NCBI RefSeq assembly: GCF_903645325.1
Contig: NZ_CAHJXQ010000002.1
Location: 186,001 to 250,000, forward strand
Direction of reading: 5' to 3'
Origin: Microbacterium tenebrionis
GTDB lineage: Bacteria > Actinomycetota > Actinomycetes > Actinomycetales > Microbacteriaceae
Length of the DNA: 64,000 nt
The notes under the pieces are model-generated. The model was not told where the DNA came from, did not search any database, and saw nothing but the letters and a program-made list of their open reading frames with translations. Below are positions 27,439 through 38,102 of this stretch, one piece after another; the first letter of the stretch is position 1, and each line of letters starts with the position of its first letter. The translations under genes were made by a program, and so were the position numbers.

Positions 27439-27465
27439 GACGCCCCGGCTCAGTGCCAGGGCGTC
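27439..27465 (-). terminator. Probable terminator of the DUF4307 gene
   Basis: GACGCCC (27439-27445) pairs with GGGCGTC (27459-27465), 15 bases downstream of the DUF4307 stop on the minus strand. Confidence 0.55.
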
Positions 27466-27479
27466 GTCTGAAGAGGAGT

Positions 27480-27866
27480 CTATGCGACCCAGCAGGAGTT
27501 CACCAAACCTGTGGTGGCCTCCGCGACGGTCGGCACCGTCGTGCTCAACTGCTGAAGATGCTCCTCGGATGCCGGGATTTCGACGATCTTCCACCCTACG
27601 ATGCCGAACTCCTCGTCGAGCGCCTCGATCGCGCACGCGACGTCCTTGCCCTGCCCGCCGGTGACCTGGAACCGCACCGTCACACTGTGCTCGTCAGCGA
27701 CCTCGAAACCCAGATCGTCGGCGTCGACGGAGTTGGCGGACTGCATGAACGTCATCCACCCGAACACGCCCACCACGGCGATCACGAGCAGGATTCCGAC
27801 GATCCACGGCAGCCGCCGGCGACGGGTGCGCCCGTACCGCTCATCGAGCTCTTGCGCGGTCGTCAC
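27480..27866 (-). CDS. DUF4307 membrane protein
   Basis: A 128-residue actinobacterial protein of the DUF4307 family. A short N-terminus (TTAQELDERYGRTRRRR) is followed by one membrane helix (about 19-40) and an external domain with two cysteines (KDVACAIEALDEEF and LVNSCWVA). The function is unknown. GTG 27866 was chosen for the AAAGG upstream and because it gives the family N-terminus. Confidence 0.88.
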   Translation of the reverse strand: MTTAQELDERYGRTRRRRLPWIVGILLVIAVVGVFGWMTFMQSANSVDADDLGFEVADEHSVTVRFQVTGGQGKDVACAIEALDEEFGIVGWKIVEIPASEEHLQQLSTTVPTVAEATTGLVNSCWVA

Positions 27867-27933
27867 GGCGGGTGCCTTTCGGTCGTTAGGCTGGAGTTCC
27901 AGGTTACGCGACCTGAGATCGAGAGGCGGACAG

Positions 27934-28194
27934 ATGATGGTGCTCTTCGGAATGGTGTTCACCGGCACCGAGACCCCGATGCCGACGCCGTCGATGACCG
28001 TCGACCCGAACTCCGTCACCCCGGGGCCTGCGGGCTTCGCGGTGATCGTCATCGTCGTGATCGCCGTCGCGCTGCTCATCTGGGACATGAACCGGCGCGT
28101 GCGCCGCGTCCGCTACCGCGCCGAGGTGCGCGAGGAACTGGATGCCGAAGAGGCAGCGGCCCGCGAGAGCGACGAGCAGAACCCGCCGGCCTGA
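27934..28194 (+). CDS. Small membrane protein, unknown
   Basis: An 86-residue protein with one central helix (about 36-53, FAVIVIVVIAVALLIWDM) followed by a basic stretch RRVRRVRYRAEVREELDAEE that looks cytoplasmic. A TAGGCT box at 27886-27891 lies about 43 bases upstream, so unlike many neighbours it has an untranslated leader, with GAGAGG as ribosome-binding site. ATG 27937 is an alternative. Such proteins commonly sit opposite DUF4307 genes in this group. Confidence 0.75.
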   Translation: MMVLFGMVFTGTETPMPTPSMTVDPNSVTPGPAGFAVIVIVVIAVALLIWDMNRRVRRVRYRAEVREELDAEEAAARESDEQNPPA

Positions 28195-28209
28195 GCGGGC
28201 CCGAGCGCG

Positions 28210-28683
28210 TCAGACGCCGACGCGCTCGAACGGGTCGAGGCTGATGCCCTGCTGGAGGATGCGCTTGGACCACTCGCGCGCACTGTGCAGGCTGTGGTCG
28301 CGGTAGTTGCCGCACTCGACCGCGCTGACCGCGGGCACCTGCTCCCAGGTGATCTCCTCGGCGATCGCGGTGAGACTGCCGCGCACAGCATCCACGATCT
28401 GCGCGACATCGGGCTCGCCCCAGGTGATCAGGTGGAAGCCCGTGCGGCATCCGAACGGCGAGATGTCGATGATGCCGTCCATCCGGTCGCGCATGAGGCT
28501 CGCGAGCAGGTGCTCGATCGTGTGGAGCCCTGCGGTCGGGATCTCGCCCTCGTTGGGCTGGACGAAGCGCACGTCGAAGTTCGAGATCGCGTCGCCCTTC
28601 GGGCCGTTCTCGACGCCGATCAGGCGCACGTAGGGGGCGCGGACAGCGGTGTGATCGAGCGTGAAGCTCTCGACGTCGGCCAT
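28210..28683 (-). CDS. luxS: S-ribosylhomocysteine lyase LuxS
   Basis: A 157-residue metalloenzyme that cleaves S-ribosylhomocysteine into homocysteine and DPD, the precursor of AI-2, in the methyl cycle. The metal-binding HTIEHLL (about residue 54), catalytic region [13 protein letters not shown] (about 80) and second ligand region [15 protein letters not shown] (about 123) are all intact. In many bacteria LuxS serves recycling rather than signalling. An AI-2E family permease lies nearby. Confidence 0.96.
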   Translation of the reverse strand: MADVESFTLDHTAVRAPYVRLIGVENGPKGDAISNFDVRFVQPNEGEIPTAGLHTIEHLLASLMRDRMDGIIDISPFGCRTGFHLITWGEPDVAQIVDAVRGSLTAIAEEITWEQVPAVSAVECGNYRDHSLHSAREWSKRILQQGISLDPFERVGV

Positions 28684-28711
28684 GGGTTCTCCTTGAAGTC
28701 GTTTCGGATGC

Positions 28712-29446
28712 TCAGCCGGGAAGGCCGAGCGAGGGGGAGTACGGGGCGAGGGAGATCAGCAGGCACGCGGTCCAGTGGCACAGGAACGCCAGCACGGTGC
28801 ACAGATGGAACAGCTCGTGGAACCCGAAGTGGCCCGGCCAGATGTTCGGCTTCTTCAGCGCGTACGCGACGGCGCCGAGGGTGTAGAGCACACCGCCGAC
28901 GCACACGAGCACCATCATCGCGACGTTGGCGATGACCAGGTCGACCATGTACATCACGGCCGCCCATCCGAGCACGAGGTACAGCGCGACGTACAGCCAG
29001 CGCGGCGCGCCGATCCAGAACACACGGAACAGGATGCCGAGGATCGCACCGCCCCAGACGAGGCAGAGGAGCAGGACGCCCTTCTCCGGCACGAGGGCGT
29101 TCACCGCGAGCGGCGTGTAGGTGCCGGCGATCAGCAGCAGGATGTTCGCGTGGTCGATCCGCTTGAGGATGAGCTTGGTCTTCGGCTTCCAGTTGATGCG
29201 GTGATAAAGCGCGGAGTTGCCGAACAGCAGCAGTGAGCTCGCCATGAAGACGGCGGCGGCCCACTTCGCCGGTGCCCCCTGCGCGAGAACGATCAGCACG
29301 ATGCCGGCAGCGATCGCGACGGGGAGGGTGCCGGCGGGCGGCCCGCCCCGCCATGTCGGCTTGATCTCCACCTCGGCGTCGGCGGATGCGGCCTTCAGCA
29401 GCGGCAGCTCGGGAACAGGAACGGCGTCGGTCTCGGGTGCGCTCAC
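28712..29446 (-). CDS. trhA: PAQR/hemolysin III family membrane protein TrhA
   Basis: A 244-residue seven-helix protein of the PAQR family, implicated in membrane fluidity control. The metal-binding residues appear as the early SALYH segment and the later [13 protein letters not shown] near the C-terminus. The GTG start at 29446 is preceded by TAGAGT (29453-29458 on the minus strand) at the six-base spacing of a leaderless promoter. The 28 bases between it and luxS suggest co-transcription. Confidence 0.9.
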   Translation of the reverse strand: MSAPETDAVPVPELPLLKAASADAEVEIKPTWRGGPPAGTLPVAIAAGIVLIVLAQGAPAKWAAAVFMASSLLLFGNSALYHRINWKPKTKLILKRIDHANILLLIAGTYTPLAVNALVPEKGVLLLCLVWGGAILGILFRVFWIGAPRWLYVALYLVLGWAAVMYMVDLVIANVAMMVLVCVGGVLYTLGAVAYALKKPNIWPGHFGFHELFHLCTVLAFLCHWTACLLISLAPYSPSLGLPG

Positions 29447-29546
29447 GTGCTCACTCTAAGACGACCTCCATGCCGTGAAGCGCACATATCCGGGATCCAC
29501 AGCACCATCACACGGGTCTGCGAGGGTTGCGCGGTAGCGTAGGCAC

Positions 29547-30329
29547 GTGAATGCACGTGCGAGCGAGGGCCGGGGCCCGCTGTATCGGCTCTACAGCAAC
29601 CGCCTCCGACGACGTCTCGACGCGGCATCCGTCCCGCATCACGTCGCGATGATGATCGACGGCAACCGGCGGTGGGCCAGGCAGCTGGGATTCGACTCGG
29701 CGGCGGACGGGCACCGTGCAGGAGCGGCGAAGATGCGCGAGTTCCTGGGGTGGTGCGATGAGATCGGCGTGCGGGTCGTGTCGCTGTATCTGCTCTCGAG
29801 CGACAATCTCCGCAAGCGCGACTCGAAGGAGATCGAGGACCTCATCGAGATCATCGCCGAGCTCGCCGAGTCGCTGTCGCAGCAGGCCGGTTGGCGGGTC
29901 AAGCACGTCGGCCGGAGCGACATCCTGCCCGAGGAGCTCGCGCGGGTGCTGCGCGACGCCCAGGAGCGCACGAAGGACAATTCAGGTCTCCACGTCAATC
30001 TCGCCGTCGGCTACGGCGGACGCAACGAGATCGTGGATGCCGTGCGCTCGATCATCGCGAAGCACGATGCGTCCGGAGGGAGTCTGGAGGACCTCGCCGC
30101 GAACCTCACGCCCGAGATGATCGGCGAGCACCTCTACACCGGCGGGCAGCCCGATCCCGACCTCGTGATCCGCACCAGCGGCGAACAGCGTCTCAGCGAC
30201 TTCCTGCTGTGGCAGAGCGCGCACAGCGAGTTCTACTTCGTCGAGGCACTGGGGCCCGATCTCCGGCAGGTCGACTTCCTGCGCGCCATCCGCGACTTCA
30301 CCGACCGCGATCGGCGCTTCGGGCGCTGA
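29547..30329 (+). CDS. uppS: Cis-prenyl diphosphate synthase (UppS family)
   Basis: A 260-residue isoprenyl transferase that condenses IPP units onto an allylic primer for lipid carriers. The catalytic stretch MMIDGNRRWARQLG is at residues about 32-45; SERQ-like and RTSGEQRLSDFLLWQ motifs close the active site. Actinobacteria usually have two such enzymes, a short-chain and a decaprenyl one; which this is cannot be told by eye. GTG 29547 follows TAGCGT (29535-29540) by six bases, consistent with a leaderless start. Confidence 0.93.
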   Translation: MNARASEGRGPLYRLYSNRLRRRLDAASVPHHVAMMIDGNRRWARQLGFDSAADGHRAGAAKMREFLGWCDEIGVRVVSLYLLSSDNLRKRDSKEIEDLIEIIAELAESLSQQAGWRVKHVGRSDILPEELARVLRDAQERTKDNSGLHVNLAVGYGGRNEIVDAVRSIIAKHDASGGSLEDLAANLTPEMIGEHLYTGGQPDPDLVIRTSGEQRLSDFLLWQSAHSEFYFVEALGPDLRQVDFLRAIRDFTDRDRRFGR

Positions 30330-30401
30330 CCACCGCACCCGGGACTGGGGCGGCCTGCCCATACTCGCCGTCGGGCTCCACGGGAGACTCATCGAGCGAG
30401 C

Positions 30402-30985
30402 GCATTCGACGACTATCTCGCCACGTTCGACGGCGATCCCGGCTACCTCGATTGGGCAGCCTTCGGGCCGATGTCCCAGGCCGTGCGCGCCGAGGTGTTC
30501 GCCGATGCCGATCTGCTCGGCAGCGGACGTCCCTCCTCGCGCAAGCTCGTCGCGGAGCGGCTCGACGAGCGGGCGCTCGCCGGCGAACTGCTCGGCGTCA
30601 CCGCTGACACCGTGACCCTGCAGCCGTCGTGAGCGGCGCCGATCAGCTCGCCGTCGCGCGGCTGGCGATCGCGCTGCGGGATGTGCGCGACGCCGGAGTC
30701 GGCGCGATCGACGAGGCGATCAGCGGGCGCGTCGACGTCATCCTCGAGATCGCGGAGCGCCACGGCATCCTGGTGCTGACCTCGCGCGAGCGCGAGCGTC
30801 GCGGCGGGATCGTCGCCCTCGCGCCCGAGGCGCCCGCCGCTGTCTCGGCGGCGCTCACGAACGCCGGCGTCGTCGCCACCACACGGGGCGCGACGGTGCG
30901 GGTCGCGGCCCATGCCGGCACCACGGACGACACGCTGCGCATGCTCGACGACGCCCTCGGCACGGTCGTCGGAGCGGGTGCCTGA
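30402..30985 (+). pseudogene. Internally deleted class V aminotransferase
   Basis: The first frame (30402-30632) reads FDDYLATFDGDPGYLDWAAF and continues to LGVTADTVTLQPS before a stop. This resembles the N-terminus of class V PLP aminotransferases, just before the STYG-type loop. The next frame (GTG 30629-30985, 118 residues) reads like their C-terminal domain (GILVLTSRERERRGGIVALA and VRVAAHAGTTDDTLRMLDDAL). The middle, with the PLP lysine, is missing. Both parts remain open, so the loss is probably recent. Family assignment is by resemblance only. Confidence 0.65.
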
Positions 30986-31073
30986 GCGCGCCCGAGAGTT
31001 AATCTGCACGTAACCCGCGCTTCGGGCGTGTCGAGTCCGCGGATGCTCGTCGGTGGTCGTACGTTCAAGGCAT

Positions 31074-31088
31074 CGGACACGGTGTCCG
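31074..31088. promoter_or_regulatory. 15-bp palindrome upstream of phoH
   Basis: CGGACAC-G-GTGTCCG is a perfect inverted repeat about 85 bases upstream of the phoH start. A second one, CCGGGA/TCCCGG, is at 31144-31159. Either could be an operator. The rest of 30986-31173 shows nothing else. Confidence 0.35.
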
Positions 31089-31173
31089 GTCGAGTCGGCC
31101 CTCAGGTTCGCGGCTCGTGACCCCAGGTCGACTCGTGGCATAGCCGGGAAGAATCCCGGGTCGGGAGTGGGTC

Positions 31174-32535
31174 GTGACCACACGTACAGCACAGCAGTCC
31201 ACCCGTCAGGCCTCGCGCCGGTCGTCCTCGGACGAGCCGGATCAGGACCTCCGCACGTACGTGCTCGACACGTCGGTGCTGCTGTCGGATCCCCAGGCGC
31301 TGTTCCGCTTCGCCGAGCACTCGATCGTCCTCCCGGTCGTGGTGATCACGGAGCTCGAGGGCAAGCGGCACGATCCGGAGATCGGGTACTTCGCCCGCCA
31401 GGCGCTGCGCCACCTCGATGAACTGCGCATCGAGCACGGGCGCCTCGACTTCCCGGTGCCCGTCGGCGAGGGAGGCACCCTCCGGGTGGAGCTGAACAAC
31501 TCCGATGCCAGCGCGCTGCCCAGCGGCATCCGACTCGCCGACAACGACAGCCGTATCCTCGCGGTCGCCATGAACCTCGCCCAGGACGGTCAGGACGTCA
31601 CGATCGTCTCGAAGGACCTCCCGATGCGTGTCAAGGCTGCATCCCTCGGCCTCAGCGCGGAGGAGTACCTCGCCGAGCAGGCCGTGGACTCCGGCTGGAC
31701 CGGGATCGCCTCGCTGAACCTGTCGGGCGACGACATCAGCGATCTGTACGAGAGCGAAGTCGGCATCAGCGAGGACGCCCGCGGGCTCCCGGTGAACACC
31801 GGTCTCATCATCCACTCCGAGCGGGGCTCGGCCCTCGGCCGCGTCACCGGTGACGGCGAGTACCGGCTGGTACGCGGCGACCGCGAACTGTTCGGCATGC
31901 ACGGACGGTCGGCGGAGCAGCGCATCGCCATCGACCTGCTGCTCGACCCCGAGGTCGGCATCGTGTCGCTGGGCGGACGCGCGGGAACCGGCAAGTCGGC
32001 GCTCGCGCTCTGCGCCGGACTCGAGGCCGTTCTCGAGCGTCAGCAGCAGAAGAAGATCATCGTATTCCGTCCGCTGTTCGCCGTCGGCGGCCAGGAACTC
32101 GGCTACCTGCCCGGAGACCAGAATGAGAAGATGGGCCCATGGGGGCAGGCGGTGTTCGACACCCTCGGCTCGGTCGTGTCGGGCAACGTCATGGACGAGG
32201 TCGTCGAGCGGGGACTCCTCGAGGTGCTGCCGCTGACGCACATCCGCGGTCGCTCGCTGCATGACGCATTCGTGATCGTCGACGAGGCGCAGTCGCTGGA
32301 GCGCAACGTGCTGCTGACGGTGCTCAGCCGCATGGGTCAGAACTCGCGCGTCGTGCTCACCCACGACGTCGGACAGCGCGACAACCTGCGCGTCGGCCGC
32401 CACGACGGCATCGCCTCGGTGATCGAGACGCTCAAGGGACACGACCTGTTCGGCCACGTGACGCTGATGCGCTCCGAGCGCTCCGCCATCGCGGCCCTGG
32501 TCACCGACCTGCTGGAGGGCGGCGAGCTCAGCTGA
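31174..32535 (+). CDS. PIN-PhoH fusion protein (PhoH2-like)
   Basis: A 453-residue protein with an N-terminal PIN ribonuclease domain (about 27-155; [19 protein letters not shown] and [10 protein letters not shown] carry the acidic residues). A PhoH P-loop ATPase follows (Walker [11 protein letters not shown] near 270, Walker B VIVDEAQS near 370). In mycobacteria PhoH2 of this layout is an ATP-dependent RNA helicase/RNase. GTG 31174 has GGGAGTGGG upstream. Downstream is a palindromic repeat shared with a convergent gene. Confidence 0.93.
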   Translation: MTTRTAQQSTRQASRRSSSDEPDQDLRTYVLDTSVLLSDPQALFRFAEHSIVLPVVVITELEGKRHDPEIGYFARQALRHLDELRIEHGRLDFPVPVGEGGTLRVELNNSDASALPSGIRLADNDSRILAVAMNLAQDGQDVTIVSKDLPMRVKAASLGLSAEEYLAEQAVDSGWTGIASLNLSGDDISDLYESEVGISEDARGLPVNTGLIIHSERGSALGRVTGDGEYRLVRGDRELFGMHGRSAEQRIAIDLLLDPEVGIVSLGGRAGTGKSALALCAGLEAVLERQQQKKIIVFRPLFAVGGQELGYLPGDQNEKMGPWGQAVFDTLGSVVSGNVMDEVVERGLLEVLPLTHIRGRSLHDAFVIVDEAQSLERNVLLTVLSRMGQNSRVVLTHDVGQRDNLRVGRHDGIASVIETLKGHDLFGHVTLMRSERSAIAALVTDLLEGGELS

Positions 32536-32546
32536 GCTTTCGGCCC

Positions 32547-32632
32547 CCGATCCGCGGAGGGTGTCCCGATCTGCTGACGGATTCGTAGTAAATGTCAGCA
32601 GATCGGGATCGGGTCCGCAGAACGGGTCATTT
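32547..32632. repeat. Palindromic repeat, copy 1
   Basis: It aligns without gaps to 33559-33645 over about 85 bases. The core arms CCCGATCTGCTGAC (32565-32578) and GTCAGCAGATCGGG (32594-32607) are exact inverse repeats. Outer arms (CCCCGATCCGC and GTCCGCAGAACGGG) extend the palindrome less perfectly. It sits between the convergent phoH-like and DUF559 genes and may also act as their terminator. Confidence 0.8.
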
Positions 32633-33460
32633 GCGGGCCCTGAGGCGGTCGAGTGCGCCGCATATGGCCGATTGGACGGTCGGCCAGTCGTGCACGATCT
32701 GTGCGTAGTCGAAGTGCAGGGTTTCATACCCGAGACGGGATGCTGCGGCATCCCGCACTCGATCCTTGTGCATCATCGTCCCGTCATGATTCTTCTTCCC
32801 GTCGGCTTCGAGGATCAGGCGGCCGCCGAGCACGAAGTCGACTCGCCCGATACCGTCGATCGAGACCTGACAGTCGAGGCGGATGCCGAGGACGTGGAGG
32901 CGCAGCCGCAGGAGCGATTCCAGGCCGCTGTCGGCATCCGAGCGTGCGAGATCGACGAGCCAGCGAGCGGATGCCGGCAGAGCAGCCCGTACGCGAGCGC
33001 GAGCCGCCGCGGACAGCAGACGCTTCCGCCACGCCGACTCGAAGGCGGCGAAGAACGCCTCATCGCCTGCGCAGCGACGGAAGTGCACCAGCGCGGTCTC
33101 GAGGCTCGCGCGCCCGAGGGGAGGTGTGCCGCGGTAGAAGTGCGAGACGCATGCGCAGCCGTCATGCGGGTGCGCATGGCGGTCGGACCCTAGCCAGACG
33201 TGTGGCACCTCCGTGGTGTCCAGGACCCAGATCCCGGCCAGCTGCAGCACGCTCGCGCAGGTCAGCGCGCCTCCGTGGGCGGTCGCCGACCGGATGTCGC
33301 CGTCGAGCGGTTCGACGGCGAAGACACCGTCACGGATGCGTTGGATCTCTCCGCGTCGCACGCAGTTCGTGAGTGTTCGACGAGTGAAGCCAAGCGTCTG
33401 AAGATGAGCGCCGCGAGCGATGCCGCCGAGGCGCCGGATGGTGTCGGATGCGGAGAGCAT
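32627..33460 (-). CDS. AbiEi-like HTH plus DUF559 nuclease-fold protein
   Basis: A 277-residue protein with an N-terminal winged helix resembling AbiEi antitoxins (about 1-55, GGIARGAHLQTLGFTRRTL). A C-terminal DUF559/Vsr-like nuclease fold (about 180-277) has candidate active-site residues in GIGRVDFVLGGRLILEADG. No AbiEii partner toxin lies beside it. Family members are numerous paralogs in Microbacteriaceae and their role is unknown. The gene is framed by two copies of a palindromic repeat, so it may travel as a cassette. Confidence 0.82.
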   Translation of the reverse strand: MLSASDTIRRLGGIARGAHLQTLGFTRRTLTNCVRRGEIQRIRDGVFAVEPLDGDIRSATAHGGALTCASVLQLAGIWVLDTTEVPHVWLGSDRHAHPHDGCACVSHFYRGTPPLGRASLETALVHFRRCAGDEAFFAAFESAWRKRLLSAAARARVRAALPASARWLVDLARSDADSGLESLLRLRLHVLGIRLDCQVSIDGIGRVDFVLGGRLILEADGKKNHDGTMMHKDRVRDAAASRLGYETLHFDYAQIVHDWPTVQSAICGALDRLRARK

Positions 33461-33558
33461 GCATCACAGCCTGCCCGTTAAGCAGCATCCGCCCTGAGCC
33501 ACCCGGCGCGAACCGTGCACGGCTTGGCAATCTGCAGACCTGTGCAGGAGGAGTTGTA

Positions 33559-33645
33559 CGCCCCGATCTGCGGAGGGATACCCGATCTGCTGACGAAGTG
33601 GTGAGAAACGTCAGCAGATCGGGGACGAGTCAGCGGATCGGGGCG
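33559..33645. repeat. Palindromic repeat, copy 2
   Basis: Inner arms CCCGATCTGCTGAC (33581-33594) and GTCAGCAGATCGGG (33610-33623) are identical to copy 1. Outer arms CCCCGATCTG (33561-33570) and CGGATCGGGG (33633-33642) also pair. The loop sequences differ from copy 1. It lies downstream of fumC and upstream of the DUF559 gene start, both on the minus strand. Confidence 0.8.
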
Positions 33646-33664
33646 GAGTAAGGGCCGCGGCGCG

Positions 33665-35055
<1,391 letters not shown>

Positions 35056-35059
<4 letters not shown>

Positions 35060-35730
35060 TTCGATCCCTCCTGGTCTGCGAGGTCGTCCGTCGACCCCGT
35101 GTCGATTCCAACGGTGATGACGGGCACGGCCGTGCCCTCGGAAAGCCGGTAGTTCGCGCCCACGATGCCCAGGCGTCCCTCGGCGACGGCGTCGCTGATC
35201 AACTCGGACGACTGCAGCAGGTTCGCGACGGTGTTGCGCAGGTGCTCGCGCCCGACCTGTTCGGCGTCGATGTCGTCCGGAGTCGTGCCGCCGTTGGCGG
35301 CCAGAACCTTGCGGGCGGCGGGGATGATCGGCGCGATGAGCTTCCAGATGTGCGGCGGCAGGGGAGCGGCGTCGATGGCGGTGCCGTCGATCGCCGCCCG
35401 GACGGCCCCGCACGAGTCGTGCGCGAGCACGACGATGAGCGGGACCTGCAGGACCTCGACGGCGTACTCGAGGCTGCCCACGATCGACTCGCCGATCACC
35501 TGGCCGGCGTTGCGCACGACGAACAGGTCGCCCAGTCCCTTGTCGAAGATGATCTCGGCGGCGAGGCGCGAGTCGGCGCATCCGAACAGCGTCGCCATCG
35601 GGTTCTGACCGTCCGCGAGCTCGTGCCGCTTCTCGACGTTCTGATTCGGATGCCGCGGCTCACCGGCGACGACACGCCGATTGCCGTCGAGCATCTCCTG
35701 CCAGGCAGCGGTGGGGGTGAGCACGGTCAT
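35056..35730 (-). CDS. Beta-class carbonic anhydrase
   Basis: A 224-residue zinc enzyme interconverting CO2 and bicarbonate. The zinc ligands are Cys in FGCADSR (about residue 50), and His and Cys in LAHDSCGAV (about 103-106); Asp of the ADSR dyad is present. It lies between fumC and a DUF4245 gene with 4-base overlaps on both sides. Bicarbonate supply to carboxylases is the likely role. Confidence 0.94.
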
Positions 35731-36368
35731 TCTGCCTCCGAAATGGTCTGGATCTGCGGGACGAGCGTTTCGGCGAGCTCAGCGGTGGAATCGGCCGATC
35801 GCGACCCGTACAGCAGCACGTAGTCGTCTCCTGCTTGAGTGCCCAACGCATAGCTGACGTTGTTGTCGGTCCTGCCGGCGAGTTCGTAGACGTCCCAGTC
35901 GAGCCCGCCGATGCGGGTCGTGTCCGTCGGCGCCGATCCGTTCAGCACCTGAGGGGCCCAGGATGCATCGGTGTCGAAGGCCTGGCCGACGCGGATGAAT
36001 CCGCGCTCGCTCTCGTCTGCGGGGGCGAGGGTGACGTTCCACACGGTGGTGGCGCCGCCCTGCAGCTCGGCGGCGTTGACCCGCCAGAAGTCGCCGAGTT
36101 CCGGGACGATGACGGGGCCGTCCATGGTCGATTCGACGTCGGCGGCGATGCGGGCGACGTCGACCTCGGGGGTGGATGCCGGCTCACCGCGCGGCACGGC
36201 GAAGATGATGACGGCGACCACAGCGAGAGTGATGATGAGGGCTGCGATGAGATTGCGGAACGACTGGCTGGCGCGGTAGTTCCTGCTGAACTCGGCCTTG
36301 CGCGCGGCGGTCTCCTCGGGAGTCTCCGGGCGTCCGAGCTCGGCGACGACGGGAGGCTGCTTGCTCAC
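35727..36368 (-). CDS. DUF4245 membrane-anchored protein
   Basis: A 213-residue actinobacterial protein. A cytoplasmic N-terminus (about 1-38) is followed by one membrane helix (about 39-60, [21 protein letters not shown]) and an external DUF4245 domain with [12 protein letters not shown] and [11 protein letters not shown]. The function is unknown. The gene is regularly found beside xseB, xseA and glpX in this class. GTG 36368 overlaps the xseB stop. Confidence 0.9.
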   Translation of the reverse strand: MSKQPPVVAELGRPETPEETAARKAEFSRNYRASQSFRNLIAALIITLAVVAVIIFAVPRGEPASTPEVDVARIAADVESTMDGPVIVPELGDFWRVNAAELQGGATTVWNVTLAPADESERGFIRVGQAFDTDASWAPQVLNGSAPTDTTRIGGLDWDVYELAGRTDNNVSYALGTQAGDDYVLLYGSRSADSTAELAETLVPQIQTISEAE

Positions 36369-36613
36369 GACTCGTCCTCGTCTGCGTCGTCGGATGCCTC
36401 GGGACGAGTCGCCTCGAGGCGGCGCTTCGCTCCCAACAGCCACTCCTCGCACCGCGCAGCCAGAGCCTCGCCGCGCTCCCACAGGGCGAGCGAGTGCTCG
36501 AGGGTGGGTGCGCCCTGTTCGAGTTCCGCGACGACGCGAACGAGCTCGTCGCGAGCGGCCTCGAACGACAGGGTCTCCACAGGGGTCGCGTTCGGCGCAG
36601 TCACGCCTTCCAT
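36365..36613 (-). CDS. xseB: Exodeoxyribonuclease VII small subunit
   Basis: An 82-residue helical protein, the small subunit of exonuclease VII. The signature [19 protein letters not shown] and [22 protein letters not shown] covers almost the whole chain. It ends with an acidic tail ([10 protein letters not shown]). A start at GTG 36604 is equally possible. The partner xseA, 140 bases upstream, is frameshifted in this sequence, so this subunit may lack a partner. Confidence 0.93.
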   Translation of the reverse strand: MEGVTAPNATPVETLSFEAARDELVRVVAELEQGAPTLEHSLALWERGEALAARCEEWLLGAKRRLEATRPEASDDADEDES

Positions 36614-36755
36614 CCTACGACTCCGCGCCGACCGCGCCGCCGCGCCCGCCGCTGCTCGGTCGCTGCCCGCCCGCGAGAATTGCTCTGCGCGATGAGAATG
36701 CCGTTGTCAGCATCCCCGTTTCGTCGTGCAACGCGATTCTCGCGTAGGAGGGGCC

Positions 36756-38028
36756 TCAGGTGCTCTCGGCGATCTCGCCGTCCGAGCGCGCGGCGAGCGA
36801 ACCGCGGTTGACCGTGATGGTCAGCGCGGTGCCGGCGGGGGCATCGGCGGCATCCCGCAGAATCACACCGCCGTCGAGGTGCACGATCGCGTAGCCGCGG
36901 GCGAGGGTCGCCGCGGGCGACAGCGCCCGCAGGGAGGCGCGCAGCTCGGAGGTCTTCCTGGATGCCGCGTCGAGGTGACGGGCGACCGTGTCGCGGCCGC
37001 GGGACAGCAGCAGCCACAGCTCCTGCGCACGATCCGCGATGATCGGTTCGGGGGAGCGCAATACGGGCCTGGAGCGCAGCTGCTCGAGCTGTGCGATGTC
37101 GTGCGAGATGCGCTGGGTGAGCCGGGATGTCGCACGGGCGCGCAACTGACCGATCAGGCCCGCCTCGCCGACATCGGGCACGACGCGCTTGGCGGCATCC
37201 GTCGGAGTCGGCGCGGAGGTCCGCGACATCGTCGAGGATCGGGTGGTCGTTCTCGTGCCCGATGGCCGAGACGACGGGGGTGGATGCCGCCGCCACGGCC
37301 CGCACGAGGCGCTCATCGCTGAAGCCCAGCAGCGTCTGCGGGTCGCCGCCCCCGCGAGCGATGATGATCACGTCGACCTCGGGGTCGGCATCCAGTCGCT
37401 GCAGCGCTGCGAGCGTCTCGGGAACGCACCGGTCGCCCTGCACGGCGGCGTACTCGGTGCGGAATCGCACCTGCGGCCAGCGCAGCTCGGCGTTGCGGTG
37501 CACGTCCTTCTCGGCATCCGATCGCTCGCCGGTGATGAGCCCGATCACGTGGGGGAGGAACGGCAGAGGCTTCTTGCGGCCCTCATCGAACAGACCCTCC
37601 TGCCGCAGTTGCGCGCGCAGCTTCTCGAGCCGCTCGAGCTGATCGCCGAGCCCCACGTGCTTCATGCTCGAGACGGTGAAGCTGAAATCGCCCGCCTTGG
37701 CGAAGTAGTCCGCCTTCACCGCCGCGACGACATGGTCGCCGACCCCGAGATCCGCGGGGATGCGGCCGCGCACGCTCGACCAGATGCGGATCGCGATCTG
37801 CGCGTCGGACTGGGTGTCCTTGAGGCGGCCGAAGACGTTGCCGCCGCGGACGTTCCACGAGGTGATCTCGCCCTCGACCCACACCGTGTTCCAGCGCGCG
37901 ACGAAGTCGCGGATGGTGCCGTTGAGCCGGGCGACGGAGGTGGGGGCATCGGCTGTCGAGTCGCGGGGCGCGACGGCATCCGCGGGTGGGGTGCCGCCGT
38001 TCGCGGGAGACGCCTCGAAGACGGTCAT
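36756..38028 (-). pseudogene. xseA: Exodeoxyribonuclease VII large subunit, frameshifted
   Basis: From ATG 38028 the frame reads a normal XseA: OB fold (RWNTVWVEGEITSWNVRGGN), then the catalytic domain with DVIIIARGGGDPQTLLGFSD and SAIGHENDHPILDDVADLRA. At about 37205-37211 the frame breaks. The continuation (TPTDAAKRVVPDVGEAGLIG, and on to LARGYAIVHLDGG) is in another frame ending at 36756. Comparing with the family sequence DLRASTPTD suggests two bases are missing. This is either a real mutation or an assembly error; everything else is intact. Confidence 0.88.
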
Positions 38029-38102
38029 CGGGTCCTTCCGTGTGCGTGATGCCCGAATCTTCGCCCAGGCCCTTCCATGGCGCCCGTCGGTAGACTCGAG
38101 GG

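Noticed and set aside
36672-36744. Inverted repeat CGCGAGAAT/ATTCTCGCG between xseB and xseA as an operator
   Set aside because: The arms are 55 bases apart within one operon and no function can be supported.
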